Source: Bacillota bacterium (GTDB lineage Bacteria; Bacillota; Clostridia; Acetivibrionales; DTU013). From it: a DNA stretch of 64,000 nucleotides. Below, piece after piece: positions 30,120 to 37,525 of this stretch. The position numbers and the translations under genes were made by a program. Each line of letters begins with the position of its first letter. The stretch's first letter is position 1. The DNA is taken from the NCBI GenBank assembly GCA_023426125.1, contig JAFABI010000090.1:1-64000 (forward strand). Reading direction: 5' to 3'. Under the pieces are notes generated by a model, which searched no databases, was not told the origin of the DNA, and worked only from the letters and a program-made list of their open reading frames with translations.

Positions 30120-30125
30120 GATCCT

Positions 30126-31247
30126 ATGAAATTGAAATGTGCCGTAATCGGATTGGGGCTGTTGGGCTCCCAGCATGCCGAAAGGCTAATGCAGTATGAA
30201 AACACCCGGCTTGTAGCAGTTTGCGACATCAAAAGGGAAAAAGCCGAAGCATGGGGCAAGCTCCATGGAGTGGAATCTTTCAGTTCCGTGGAGGAAATGT
30301 TTACTAAGCTGGAAATCGATCTGGCGGTGGTTGCGACGCAGGATCCTTATCATAAAGCTCCGGTTATAGCCGCCTGCAAGGCGGGAGTCAGATATATCAT
30401 CTGTGAAAAGCCTCTGGCCACCACTGTGGAAGATGCTATGGAAATTGCAGAAGCAGCCGGCGCTTCCGGCTCGCAGATCAAGGTGCTGTTTCCCAACCGC
30501 TTCTATCCGCTGGATATCGCGGTAAGGATACTGCTTAAAAACGACATTCTGGGCAAGCCTCTGTACGGGGAAATGCGGATGGATGACAGCATCTCCGTGC
30601 CTATAGGCCTGTGGGGGAAGGACAGCAAAGCCTTTTCCAGACTGTCTTCGCCCGCCCATTTTCTATTAAGCCATGCGGTCGACCTGCTGCGGTTTTATTT
30701 TGAGCCCCGGGAAATCGTCAAGGTCTATGCCATAAGCAAGCAAAGCCTCATCGGAAGCGAAGTGGATTATGTGGACGCCTACCTGACCTTCTCGGACGGA
30801 GTGACAATCCGTCTGAAATCCGAGTGGACAAAGCACATGGAGCCGCTGGTTGAGAATTATGTGCAGCTTACGGCTGAAAAAGGCGGACTGGTATACAACA
30901 AGGTTCCGGGCTTCGCCATGCAGGGAGGCCTCCGCTTTGACTTTCCGGAGAATGCGGGAGACGCCGGAAAGATTGCCGCTCTATTAAAAGAACACGGTAT
31001 TGAGAGTTCAAGCCAGGAATACAAGGGAAATAACGGTTTTGGAATTGAGCTTTATCAGCAGGGGGGCAACACCTTCGACTGGAACCACGGCATATGCCTC
31101 TATGCGGATTCCTTCCTTGGCGCCGAATATCCAGACAGTCCGCTGACAAGCCTTGAAGGCGGAGTGCGGCAGGTGATGGTGGTGGACGCCATCCTGAGAT
31201 CCGCCAGGACCGGAAGCGAAATCAGCATCCAATACGACCGGGAGTGA
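30126..31247 (+). CDS. Gfo/Idh/MocA family oxidoreductase
   Basis: This 373-residue dehydrogenase shows CAVIGLGLLGSQHAERL (dinucleotide loop), VAVCDIKREKAEAWGKLHG, the signature IICEKPLATTVEDAMEIAEAAG and a catalytic domain with HFLLSHAVDLLRFYFEP. Compared with its paralogue at 25846 it has a longer C-terminal domain with a distinct substrate pocket. Cofactor is likely NAD, given the acidic Asp after the second strand. It sits between the permeases and an SDR and so belongs to the intracellular processing part of the pathway. Confidence 0.88.
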   Translation: MKLKCAVIGLGLLGSQHAERLMQYENTRLVAVCDIKREKAEAWGKLHGVESFSSVEEMFTKLEIDLAVVATQDPYHKAPVIAACKAGVRYIICEKPLATTVEDAMEIAEAAGASGSQIKVLFPNRFYPLDIAVRILLKNDILGKPLYGEMRMDDSISVPIGLWGKDSKAFSRLSSPAHFLLSHAVDLLRFYFEPREIVKVYAISKQSLIGSEVDYVDAYLTFSDGVTIRLKSEWTKHMEPLVENYVQLTAEKGGLVYNKVPGFAMQGGLRFDFPENAGDAGKIAALLKEHGIESSSQEYKGNNGFGIELYQQGGNTFDWNHGICLYADSFLGAEYPDSPLTSLEGGVRQVMVVDAILRSARTGSEISIQYDRE

Positions 31248-31285
31248 CTCGGAAAACAGTGATCCATTACAATGAGGTGAGTGAA

Positions 31286-32074
31286 ATGAATTACTTGAAG
31301 CTGCTGGATGGAAAACGCGCATTTATCACCACCGGTTCGCAGGGAATCGGAAAAGCTATCGCAGTATTGTTTGCGCGGCATGGGGCCGTGATTGCCCTTG
31401 GAGGCAGGAACAGAGAAAAGCTTGAACGGGCGCTGGAGGATATAAGAGCTTTTTCGCCCGGCTCAAAAAGCTATCCTTGCGACATGGGAGTTAAAAAATC
31501 CGTTGAAGAAGCCTGCGATCAAATTATCGGCGACTATGGAGGAATAGACATCCTTGTTAACACCGTTGGCGTAAATGAATGCAGACAGCCTGTCCATGAA
31601 TGTGATGAAGCTGTATTGGATGCGTTGTTTGAAACGAATTACAAAAGCGGTTTGCGGTGTATGAAGAAATTTGTTCCCGGAATGCTGGAAAGAGGAGATG
31701 GCAACATCATCAACATTTCATCCATTCACGGAGTTCAGACCATGCCGGGGTTTGCAATCTATGGCGGCACCAAGGGCGCGATGAATGCGACGGCAAGAGC
31801 GGCCGCCCTGGACTACGCCCGGAAAGGGATACGGGTAAATACGATTTGCCCGGGCTTGATCCTGTCGGACAACATCGTCAAAGAAATTGAGAGCTATCCG
31901 GAAGGAGCGGAACGGGAGGCTTTTGTGGAGATGCTGGACAAAATGCAGCCTCTACGCCCCGGACATGTGGAGGACGTAGCCAACACCGCGCTTTTTCTGG
32001 CGTCCGAAATGTCCGGCTACATCACAGGGCAGGCGATCATGGTAGATGGCGGCGCCAGCATAAAGGCTCACTAG
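31286..32074 (+). CDS. SDR family oxidoreductase
   Basis: This 262-residue classical short-chain dehydrogenase shows TGSQGIGKAIAVLFARHG, NTVGVNE, the catalytic Ser in INISSIHGVQ, YGGTKGAMNATARAAALDYA (YxxxK), IRVNTICPGLI and the ending GQAIMVDGGASIKAH. It is NAD(P)-dependent and probably acts on a sugar or sugar-acid carbonyl. ATG 31286 has GAGGTG at 7 bp, favoured over an upstream in-frame ATG at 31244 that overlaps the previous gene. A repeat-rich 200-bp gap separates it from the PLP-enzyme gene. Confidence 0.9.
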   Translation: MNYLKLLDGKRAFITTGSQGIGKAIAVLFARHGAVIALGGRNREKLERALEDIRAFSPGSKSYPCDMGVKKSVEEACDQIIGDYGGIDILVNTVGVNECRQPVHECDEAVLDALFETNYKSGLRCMKKFVPGMLERGDGNIINISSIHGVQTMPGFAIYGGTKGAMNATARAAALDYARKGIRVNTICPGLILSDNIVKEIESYPEGAEREAFVEMLDKMQPLRPGHVEDVANTALFLASEMSGYITGQAIMVDGGASIKAH

Positions 32075-32115
32075 TGCTTAGTTACCGGATAGGAAAGGAA
32101 AAGGGATCCACTGTA

Positions 32116-32258
32116 GGGGCGGCCAATGGCCGTCCGGGAGATATTTGGCATAGAATGCATATGCGGATGCGCAATGCGCGCCCCTAACGAACGCCAGCTC
32201 TACATTTGTCAAACTTATCTGGTAACGAATATACGTGGAGCTGTATTAAGCCTCTTTG
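32116..32258. repeat. REP-like palindromes and dispersed repeat copy 2
   Basis: GGGGCGGCCAATGGCCGTCC (32116-32135) and GGATGCGCAATGCGCGCCCC (32165-32184) are GC-rich palindromes of the window-wide family. They are followed by the ~95-bp dispersed repeat (32162-32258) also found inside the MITE at 28222. Together they fill the SDR to PLP-enzyme gap. Confidence 0.65.
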
Positions 32259-32275
32259 GGGATGGAGATCAGGAA

Positions 32276-33397
32276 ATGGATATTTATGAGATTCTGGGAG
32301 TCAAAAAGTATATAAACGCACATGACACCTATACCGTTTACGGCGGGAGCCGGATGGCTCCAAACACGCTGGAGGCGATGGCCGGAGCGGCGCAGCACTT
32401 TGTGGACATCGCCGAACTGCAGCGCGTGCTGGGTGACGGGCTTGCCCGGATGACGCACAATGATGCGGCATATATTACCAATGGCGCGTCGGGAGGGATA
32501 CTCCTGGCGGCTGTGGTTTGCATGACCGGAGGGGATATGTACAAATATTCCCTGCTGCCGGATGCCGATTCCATGAAGAATGAGATCATCGTCATGCGCT
32601 GCCAGCGCAATGCGTATGATAAGGCTCTGGCTGCATCGGGAGCGAGGGTGGTTGAAATCGGGGACGCAGACGAGACCCTCGAATTTGAACTGGAAGGCGC
32701 AATCAACGACAGGACGGCCGCTGTTTTCTATTTTGCCTCAAGCCTATACAAAAAAGCCTCTTTGCCTCTTGAAAAGGTCATAGCCATAGCAAAACGAAGC
32801 AATGTCCCTGTGGTAGTCGATGCGGCAGCCCAGCTTCCCCCTGTGGAAAACCTGTGGAAGTATACCGGCATGGGAGCCGACATGGTCCTTTTCAGCGGAG
32901 GGAAATCCCTGTGCGGCCCACAGGCCAGCGGGCTGATCCTTGGCAGCAGGGAGATGATCGGCGATTGCAGAAAATTCGGCGCGCCGGCGCATGGAATATG
33001 CAGATCCTGCAAAGTCGGCAGGGAGGAGATGGCGGGCCTTTATACCGCTGTCGAGAACTATCTGGCGCTGGACCACGCCAGGAATACCGAGAGATTGGAA
33101 GGCATTGTCAGGCAGATACTGCTGGTAATGCAAAATACGGGCGCGTTCCGGACAAAGCTGCTTGAGTGCGGACCCGTCGGACAGACGTACCCCCGCGCTC
33201 TGGGGATCATAACCGCAAATTTCAAGGCGGAAGCGCTGGCTGCAATGATGCGGGAGCATAACCCCGGCATTTATATTGGAGTAGATAAAGAAAATGAAAA
33301 GGCTGTTTATATAAGCCCGTTAAATCTTAATGACAGTGAGGTCGGCATTGTCGCTTCGGCATTGGAGGAAAGTGTGAGAAAGCTTAAAGTGGGGTGA
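32276..33397 (+). CDS. SelA/DgaE-like PLP-dependent enzyme
   Basis: This 373-residue fold-type I PLP enzyme belongs to the group containing selenocysteine synthase and D-glucosaminate-6-phosphate ammonia-lyase (DgaE). It shows the cofactor-binding THNDAAYITNGASGGILLA, VVVDAAAQLPPVENLW and the likely PLP lysine in MVLFSGGKSLCGPQASG. SelA is larger and linked to selB/selC, so an amino-sugar-acid ammonia-lyase is more likely: it would eliminate ammonia through an enamine/imine. No KDPG-type aldolase (DgaF) or PTS is nearby. The ATG at 32276 is chosen since the upstream extension is translated repeat. Confidence 0.8.
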   Translation: MDIYEILGVKKYINAHDTYTVYGGSRMAPNTLEAMAGAAQHFVDIAELQRVLGDGLARMTHNDAAYITNGASGGILLAAVVCMTGGDMYKYSLLPDADSMKNEIIVMRCQRNAYDKALAASGARVVEIGDADETLEFELEGAINDRTAAVFYFASSLYKKASLPLEKVIAIAKRSNVPVVVDAAAQLPPVENLWKYTGMGADMVLFSGGKSLCGPQASGLILGSREMIGDCRKFGAPAHGICRSCKVGREEMAGLYTAVENYLALDHARNTERLEGIVRQILLVMQNTGAFRTKLLECGPVGQTYPRALGIITANFKAEALAAMMREHNPGIYIGVDKENEKAVYISPLNLNDSEVGIVASALEESVRKLKVG

Positions 33398-33405
33398 TTT
33401 ATCCT

Positions 33406-34644
33406 ATGAACGGCGATTATTTCCATGAAAAACATCATGGGCAGATTAAGGAGTTGGCAGCCTATTACCGCAGGCATCTGCTGGAGGATATCATGCCTTT
33501 CTGGGAAGAAAGAGTGACGGACCGTGAGCAGGGAGGCTACTTCAATTGTTTTGAAAGGGACGGCAGGCTTTACAGCCACATTAAGCCGGGATGGTTTGTG
33601 GGACGGAATATTTATACGTTTTCGGCATTGTACAATACCGTTGAAAAAAGGCAGAAGTGGCTTGATATTGCGGAGCACGGACGTGCGTTCCTTACGGATA
33701 AGGCATTGAATGCGAGCGGAAGGCTGAATTACATGATGGAAAGGGACGGTACGGCTATCAGCGGTGAAACCTCGATTTTTACGGATCATTTTGCAGTCAA
33801 GGGACTGTTCGAGTATATCGAGGCATCGGGTAGAAAGGAAGATTTGCCGCTTGCCGGACGACTGTTTGACCTTCTGCTGAAAAACATATCCGACGGCAGG
33901 GTGCTTGCAAACGAGTGTCACGACGTAAGATTCCGCAAGCATCCCATCAGCTTTATGACGCTGCTTGTGGCCATCGAGGGGAAAAGGTTTCTTGGAGATG
34001 CGGTGATTCCTGTGATTGACAGGGAACTGCACACTACGCTTTACACATTTGCCGACGATGCGGAAAAAGCCCCGCTGGAATATGTGTCTGCAGAAGGAAA
34101 GCCGCTTTATGAAAGCATCGGAAGAATCATCGACCCCGGACATACCATGGAATCTTTGTGGTTCTCCATGCGAGAAGGGATGGAACGCTCCGACAGGAGG
34201 ATTGTTGAAAGGGCCGGCGAAATTGTGGACTGGGTCATTGACCGCGCCTGGGATAATGAATACGGCGGCTTTTACCAGAATGTGGACATATACGGGACTA
34301 CGCCCGAAAAGCCCTTTTTATCAAGCAAATACGCCGAAATGGATGTAAAGTGGTCGGACAAGATATGGTGGGTTCAGGCTGAAAGCCTTTACACACTGGC
34401 ACTATCCGCATTGCTGACCGGAAATGAGCGCCATTTCGGATATTTCTTAAAACTGCATCAGTTTTGCAAGGATTTTTTTGCCGATGCCCGCTATGGGGAA
34501 TGGTATAGCATCCTACACCGGGATGGAAAAGTGAAGGACGGCAGGAAGGGTTTTGAACTGAAGGGGCCCTACCATGTTCCAAGGTCTGTGATGCAGCTGG
34601 CTGTATTATTTGACAAATATTCCGCATCGGAAAGACTTTATTGA
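33406..34644 (+). CDS. AGE family epimerase/isomerase
   Basis: This 412-residue (alpha/alpha)6-barrel protein belongs to the N-acylglucosamine 2-epimerase / cellobiose 2-epimerase / mannose isomerase family. Motifs include YRRHLLEDIMPFWEER, GRNIYTFSALYN, FTDHFAVKGLFEY, IDPGHTMESLWF (active-site His), DNEYGGFYQNVD, KIWWVQAESLYTLALS and YGEWYSILHRDGK. It catalyses 2-epimerisation or aldose-ketose isomerisation of a free sugar. ATG 33406 follows GGGGTGA overlapping the previous stop. Its place beside a beta-mannosidase suggests conversion of mannose- or mannosamine-type sugars (inference). Confidence 0.9.
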   Translation: MNGDYFHEKHHGQIKELAAYYRRHLLEDIMPFWEERVTDREQGGYFNCFERDGRLYSHIKPGWFVGRNIYTFSALYNTVEKRQKWLDIAEHGRAFLTDKALNASGRLNYMMERDGTAISGETSIFTDHFAVKGLFEYIEASGRKEDLPLAGRLFDLLLKNISDGRVLANECHDVRFRKHPISFMTLLVAIEGKRFLGDAVIPVIDRELHTTLYTFADDAEKAPLEYVSAEGKPLYESIGRIIDPGHTMESLWFSMREGMERSDRRIVERAGEIVDWVIDRAWDNEYGGFYQNVDIYGTTPEKPFLSSKYAEMDVKWSDKIWWVQAESLYTLALSALLTGNERHFGYFLKLHQFCKDFFADARYGEWYSILHRDGKVKDGRKGFELKGPYHVPRSVMQLAVLFDKYSASERLY

Positions 34645-34762
34645 ATAAATTCCGAATCCTATCAAAATATGCTGGATTCCGGATGGGTAAATTCTATTTT
34701 TCTTTGATGCGTATGAGTGATGCATAGGAGCAATCAAATTAACGTGAACAGGAGTGGTTATT

Positions 34763-35227
34763 ATGAGTGAGACAGGAAAGAGGATCCAACAGCTTGGAAT
34801 CAGGCTTCCGGATAAAAACAGGAAAGGCAGTGGGACGGTAGATGCGGTAAGGCACGGAGACCTGTTGTTCTTATCGGCGCATTTGCCTGTGGATACGAAT
34901 GGAAATCCGGTTTACAAGGGCAAGGTGGGTACGGATCTGACACCCGAAGAAGGGTATCAGGCGGCAAGGCTTTGCGGCATCAATATGCTGGCAACAATCA
35001 AGGATCATATAGGAGAGCTTGACAGGGTCGACTATATTGTCAAGGTCCTTGGGGTGGTAAACAGCGGAGCCGATTTTTCAAGCCAACCGGCGGTTATCAA
35101 CGGGTTTTCGGATTTAATGGTGGAGGTTTTCGGAAAGCGTGGACAGCATGCCCGCTCCGCCATGGGCGCTTATGCTCTGCAGGGGGATGTCCCTGTTGCC
35201 GTTGAGGCCATTGTACGCATACGTTAA
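34763..35227 (+). CDS. Rid family protein (YjgF/YER057c/UK114), paralogue 1
   Basis: This 154-residue protein belongs to the longer chorismate-mutase-like branch of the Rid family. It shows GTVDAVRHGDLLFLSAHLPVD, the GKVGTDLTPEEGYQAARLC pattern, VVKVLG-like LGVVNSGADFSSQPAVINGFSD and HARSAMGAYALQGDVPVAVEA, which retains the conserved carboxylate-binding Arg. RidA deaminates reactive enamine/imine products of PLP enzymes. This copy lies 1.4 kb after a PLP ammonia-lyase-like gene and 63 bp before a D-aminoacylase gene. CAGGAG lies 8 bp before the ATG. Confidence 0.88.
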   Translation: MSETGKRIQQLGIRLPDKNRKGSGTVDAVRHGDLLFLSAHLPVDTNGNPVYKGKVGTDLTPEEGYQAARLCGINMLATIKDHIGELDRVDYIVKVLGVVNSGADFSSQPAVINGFSDLMVEVFGKRGQHARSAMGAYALQGDVPVAVEAIVRIR

Positions 35228-35290
35228 GAATTACTTTAAAGTTATTACAGCAATTCGCAATATATCTAAATTGACAGAAGGTGCTTTCAA

Positions 35291-36865
35291 ATGTTTGACT
35301 TGGTTGTTAAAAACGGAAAAATATATGACGGGAGTGAGCAAGAAGCCTATATTGCAGATATAGGGATCATCGGCGACAAAATCGCTGAAATCGGCAGCCT
35401 TTCTTCCGCGGATGCGCGCGATGAATTGGATGCCTCAGAGATGTGCGTCATGCCGGGGTTCATCGATACGCATTTGCACTCGGACATGCTGCTTTTGTAT
35501 GACAGGCAGCATGCAAACGGCCTGAATCAGGGCATCACCACCGAACTGCTGGGACAGGACGGCTTGTCCTATGCACCGCTTTCAAAGGATAACCTGGAGA
35601 TGTATGCCAGATACCTCGGCGGCTTGAACGGATATTTCGAAGACATACCCCTGGACTTTCACACGGTGGAGGAGTATCTGGGCAAATTCCATAAAAAGGT
35701 GGCAATCAATGTTGCCTATCAGGTCCCCCATGGTACTGTAAGGCTGGAAGCGCTGGGCTTCCATGATAAACCGCTCACCGGATATGCTCTGGATAAAGCG
35801 AAGGATTTGATGCGTGAAGCCTTTGAGGAAGGGGCGGTTGCTTTTTCCACCGGACTGAGCTATTATCCGTGCTCCTATTCCGACACGGATGAGCTTGTAG
35901 AACTATGCAAAATATGCGCCGAATACGATGTGCCTTTTGTAACGCATACCCGGACCGTCTTCCGTGACGGGATTTTTGACGCTACCGAAGAAGCGATTGA
36001 AATTGCCCGGCGTGCAGGCTGCAAGCTCCATTTTTCACATTTCAGGACGGGACCCGACAACGCGGGGATGTCGAAAAAACTTATGGAGCCGATTGAAAAG
36101 TCCATCGCGGAGGGAATGCGCATCACGCTGGAAACCTATCCTTACTACTCGGGAAGCGGATATGCCGTCATATTCCTGCCGCTCTGGGCGACAGAAGGCG
36201 GATATGCCGCCGTCTTAAAACGTCTGGCGGATAAAAGCCTGCGCAAGGACATCATCAAAGGGATGAAGGAGAATACCATACCGCCGTCGGGGACCTTTAC
36301 ACACCTGAAAAAATACGGGCACTATGTGGGAATGGATTTTGAGGATGTGGCAAGGGAGAGAGGACAGTCTGTTGAAGACATGCTATGCGACATTCTTCTT
36401 GAGGAAAACCTTGATGTGGGATACTATTCCAATCCCACAACGGATGAGGATATATGCAGGCTGCTGGATGAGGATTTTGTGTGGCTGCTTTCCCGCCCGT
36501 ACTATATGATTTGCTCCGATTCGATTCCCTATGGCTTCAAGCCTCACCCCAGATCCTTTGGGACATTCCCCAGGTTTCTGCGTCTTGCACGGGAGCACGG
36601 CATGTCCTATGAAACGTTTGCCAACCGGGCGGCCGCCATGCCGGCAAAAACTTTCCGCCTGAAAGACAGGGGGCGGATAATGAAGGGCTGCTACGGCGAC
36701 CTGGTAATCCTGGACGGGGAAAAGGTGACGGACAATGCCACCTATAAAGACCCACGGCGTGGTCCCAGCGGAATCAAGCATGTTGTAGTGAACGGCAAAA
36801 TTGCAGTATATGATGAAAAAGTTACCGGACTGTTTTCCGGATACGCCCTGAAAAGGGACGCTTAA
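35291..36865 (+). CDS. N-acyl-D-amino-acid deacylase family amidohydrolase
   Basis: This 524-residue metal-dependent amidohydrolase of the D-aminoacylase/D-glutamate deacylase group has the beta-strand domain start LVVKNGKIYDG and FIDTHLHSDM (HxH metal motif, about residue 62). Further motifs are FVTHTRT (~218), KLHFSHFR (~243, second metal His), CSDSIPYGF (catalytic Asp, ~415), FPRFLRLAREHGMSYETF and the C-terminal GDLVILDGEKVTD. It removes an acyl group from a D-configured amine or amino acid. Flanked by two Rid genes, it probably unmasks an amine that the PLP enzyme then eliminates. Cytoplasmic, no signal. Confidence 0.9.
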   Translation: MFDLVVKNGKIYDGSEQEAYIADIGIIGDKIAEIGSLSSADARDELDASEMCVMPGFIDTHLHSDMLLLYDRQHANGLNQGITTELLGQDGLSYAPLSKDNLEMYARYLGGLNGYFEDIPLDFHTVEEYLGKFHKKVAINVAYQVPHGTVRLEALGFHDKPLTGYALDKAKDLMREAFEEGAVAFSTGLSYYPCSYSDTDELVELCKICAEYDVPFVTHTRTVFRDGIFDATEEAIEIARRAGCKLHFSHFRTGPDNAGMSKKLMEPIEKSIAEGMRITLETYPYYSGSGYAVIFLPLWATEGGYAAVLKRLADKSLRKDIIKGMKENTIPPSGTFTHLKKYGHYVGMDFEDVARERGQSVEDMLCDILLEENLDVGYYSNPTTDEDICRLLDEDFVWLLSRPYYMICSDSIPYGFKPHPRSFGTFPRFLRLAREHGMSYETFANRAAAMPAKTFRLKDRGRIMKGCYGDLVILDGEKVTDNATYKDPRRGPSGIKHVVVNGKIAVYDEKVTGLFSGYALKRDA

Positions 36866-36877
36866 GGAGGGAAAGGG

Positions 36878-37351
36878 ATGGATTCGATCAACAGGGTTTT
36901 GGACGGCGACAGCAAAGAGATTGTGCTGAAATACAAAAAGAAAAAGGGAATTGTCCTTCTGCGGCGGGTGGACGACCTTCTTTTCATCTCAGGTCACGGA
37001 CCTGAGGATGCCTTGACGGGCGAACCGCTTTTTAAAGGACGCATCGGTAAGGACCTGACTCTTGAAGAAGGTTACCAGGCGGCGCGGGAATGCGCGGTCA
37101 TCCTTCTGGGCGCCCTTCGTGACTATCTGGGAGACCTTGACAGGATAAAAGGGCTGGTCAAGGCCTTCGGAATGGTAAACTGCGACGGCGGCTTTACCGA
37201 TGTGGACAAAATCATGGACGGGTTCTCCGATACCATGGCCGACGTTCTTGAAGAAAGAGGCTTCCATGCACGAACAGCCATCGGCACGCATAACCTGCCC
37301 AACCACAACATACCTGTAGAAATTGAACTGATTGCGGCGATCAGGGAATGA
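36878..37351 (+). CDS. Rid family protein, paralogue 2
   Basis: This 157-residue protein is a second Rid family member of the same branch: LLRRVDDLLFISGHGPED, GRIGKDLTLEEGYQAARECA, KAFGMVNCDGGFTDVDKIMDGFSD and HARTAIGTHNLPNHNIPVEIELIAAI. The substrate-binding Arg is present. It is clearly diverged from the copy at 34763, so the two probably have distinct roles or form a heteromer (Rid proteins are trimers). It starts 13 bp after the D-aminoacylase with AAGGAGGG. Two Rid proteins in one operon suggest more than one reactive imine intermediate. Confidence 0.88.
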   Translation: MDSINRVLDGDSKEIVLKYKKKKGIVLLRRVDDLLFISGHGPEDALTGEPLFKGRIGKDLTLEEGYQAARECAVILLGALRDYLGDLDRIKGLVKAFGMVNCDGGFTDVDKIMDGFSDTMADVLEERGFHARTAIGTHNLPNHNIPVEIELIAAIRE

Positions 37352-37352
37352 T

Positions 37353-37492
37353 GCCCTTTTCTTCAATTCGTAATAGGAAGATTTTAATGTCCTTCTGATA
37401 GAGCTAAGCGACGTGGGAAGCTTGATTTTATGATGGTATAAGATTGCCGCGCTATCGCTCGCAATGACAAATTACGAATTGAAGGCCCTTTT
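37353..37492. mobile_element. MITE with 14-bp TIRs and 8-bp target duplication
   Basis: CTTCAATTCGTAAT (37361-37374) and ATTACGAATTGAAG (37471-37484) are perfect terminal inverted repeats of a 124-bp noncoding element. It is flanked on both sides by the direct repeat GCCCTTTT (37353-37360 and 37485-37492). This is the best-defined insertion in the window. Its interior carries an AGATTGCCGCGC...CGCTCGCAATGAC sequence seen also near 40184. It separates the second Rid gene from the beta-mannosidase. Confidence 0.8.
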
Positions 37493-37525
37493 GGAACTGA
37501 AAGCCTGGAAAGGAATTATTGCTAA

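Noticed and set aside
32126..32275. N-terminal extension of the PLP enzyme frame by 50 codons
   Set aside because: The extension translates REP palindromes and a dispersed repeat. The family start and a nearer ribosome binding region support ATG 32276.
32276..33397. Selenocysteine synthase (SelA)
   Set aside because: The protein is about 90 residues shorter than SelA, and no selB, selC tRNA or selD is nearby. The sugar-catabolic context favours the DgaE-like group.
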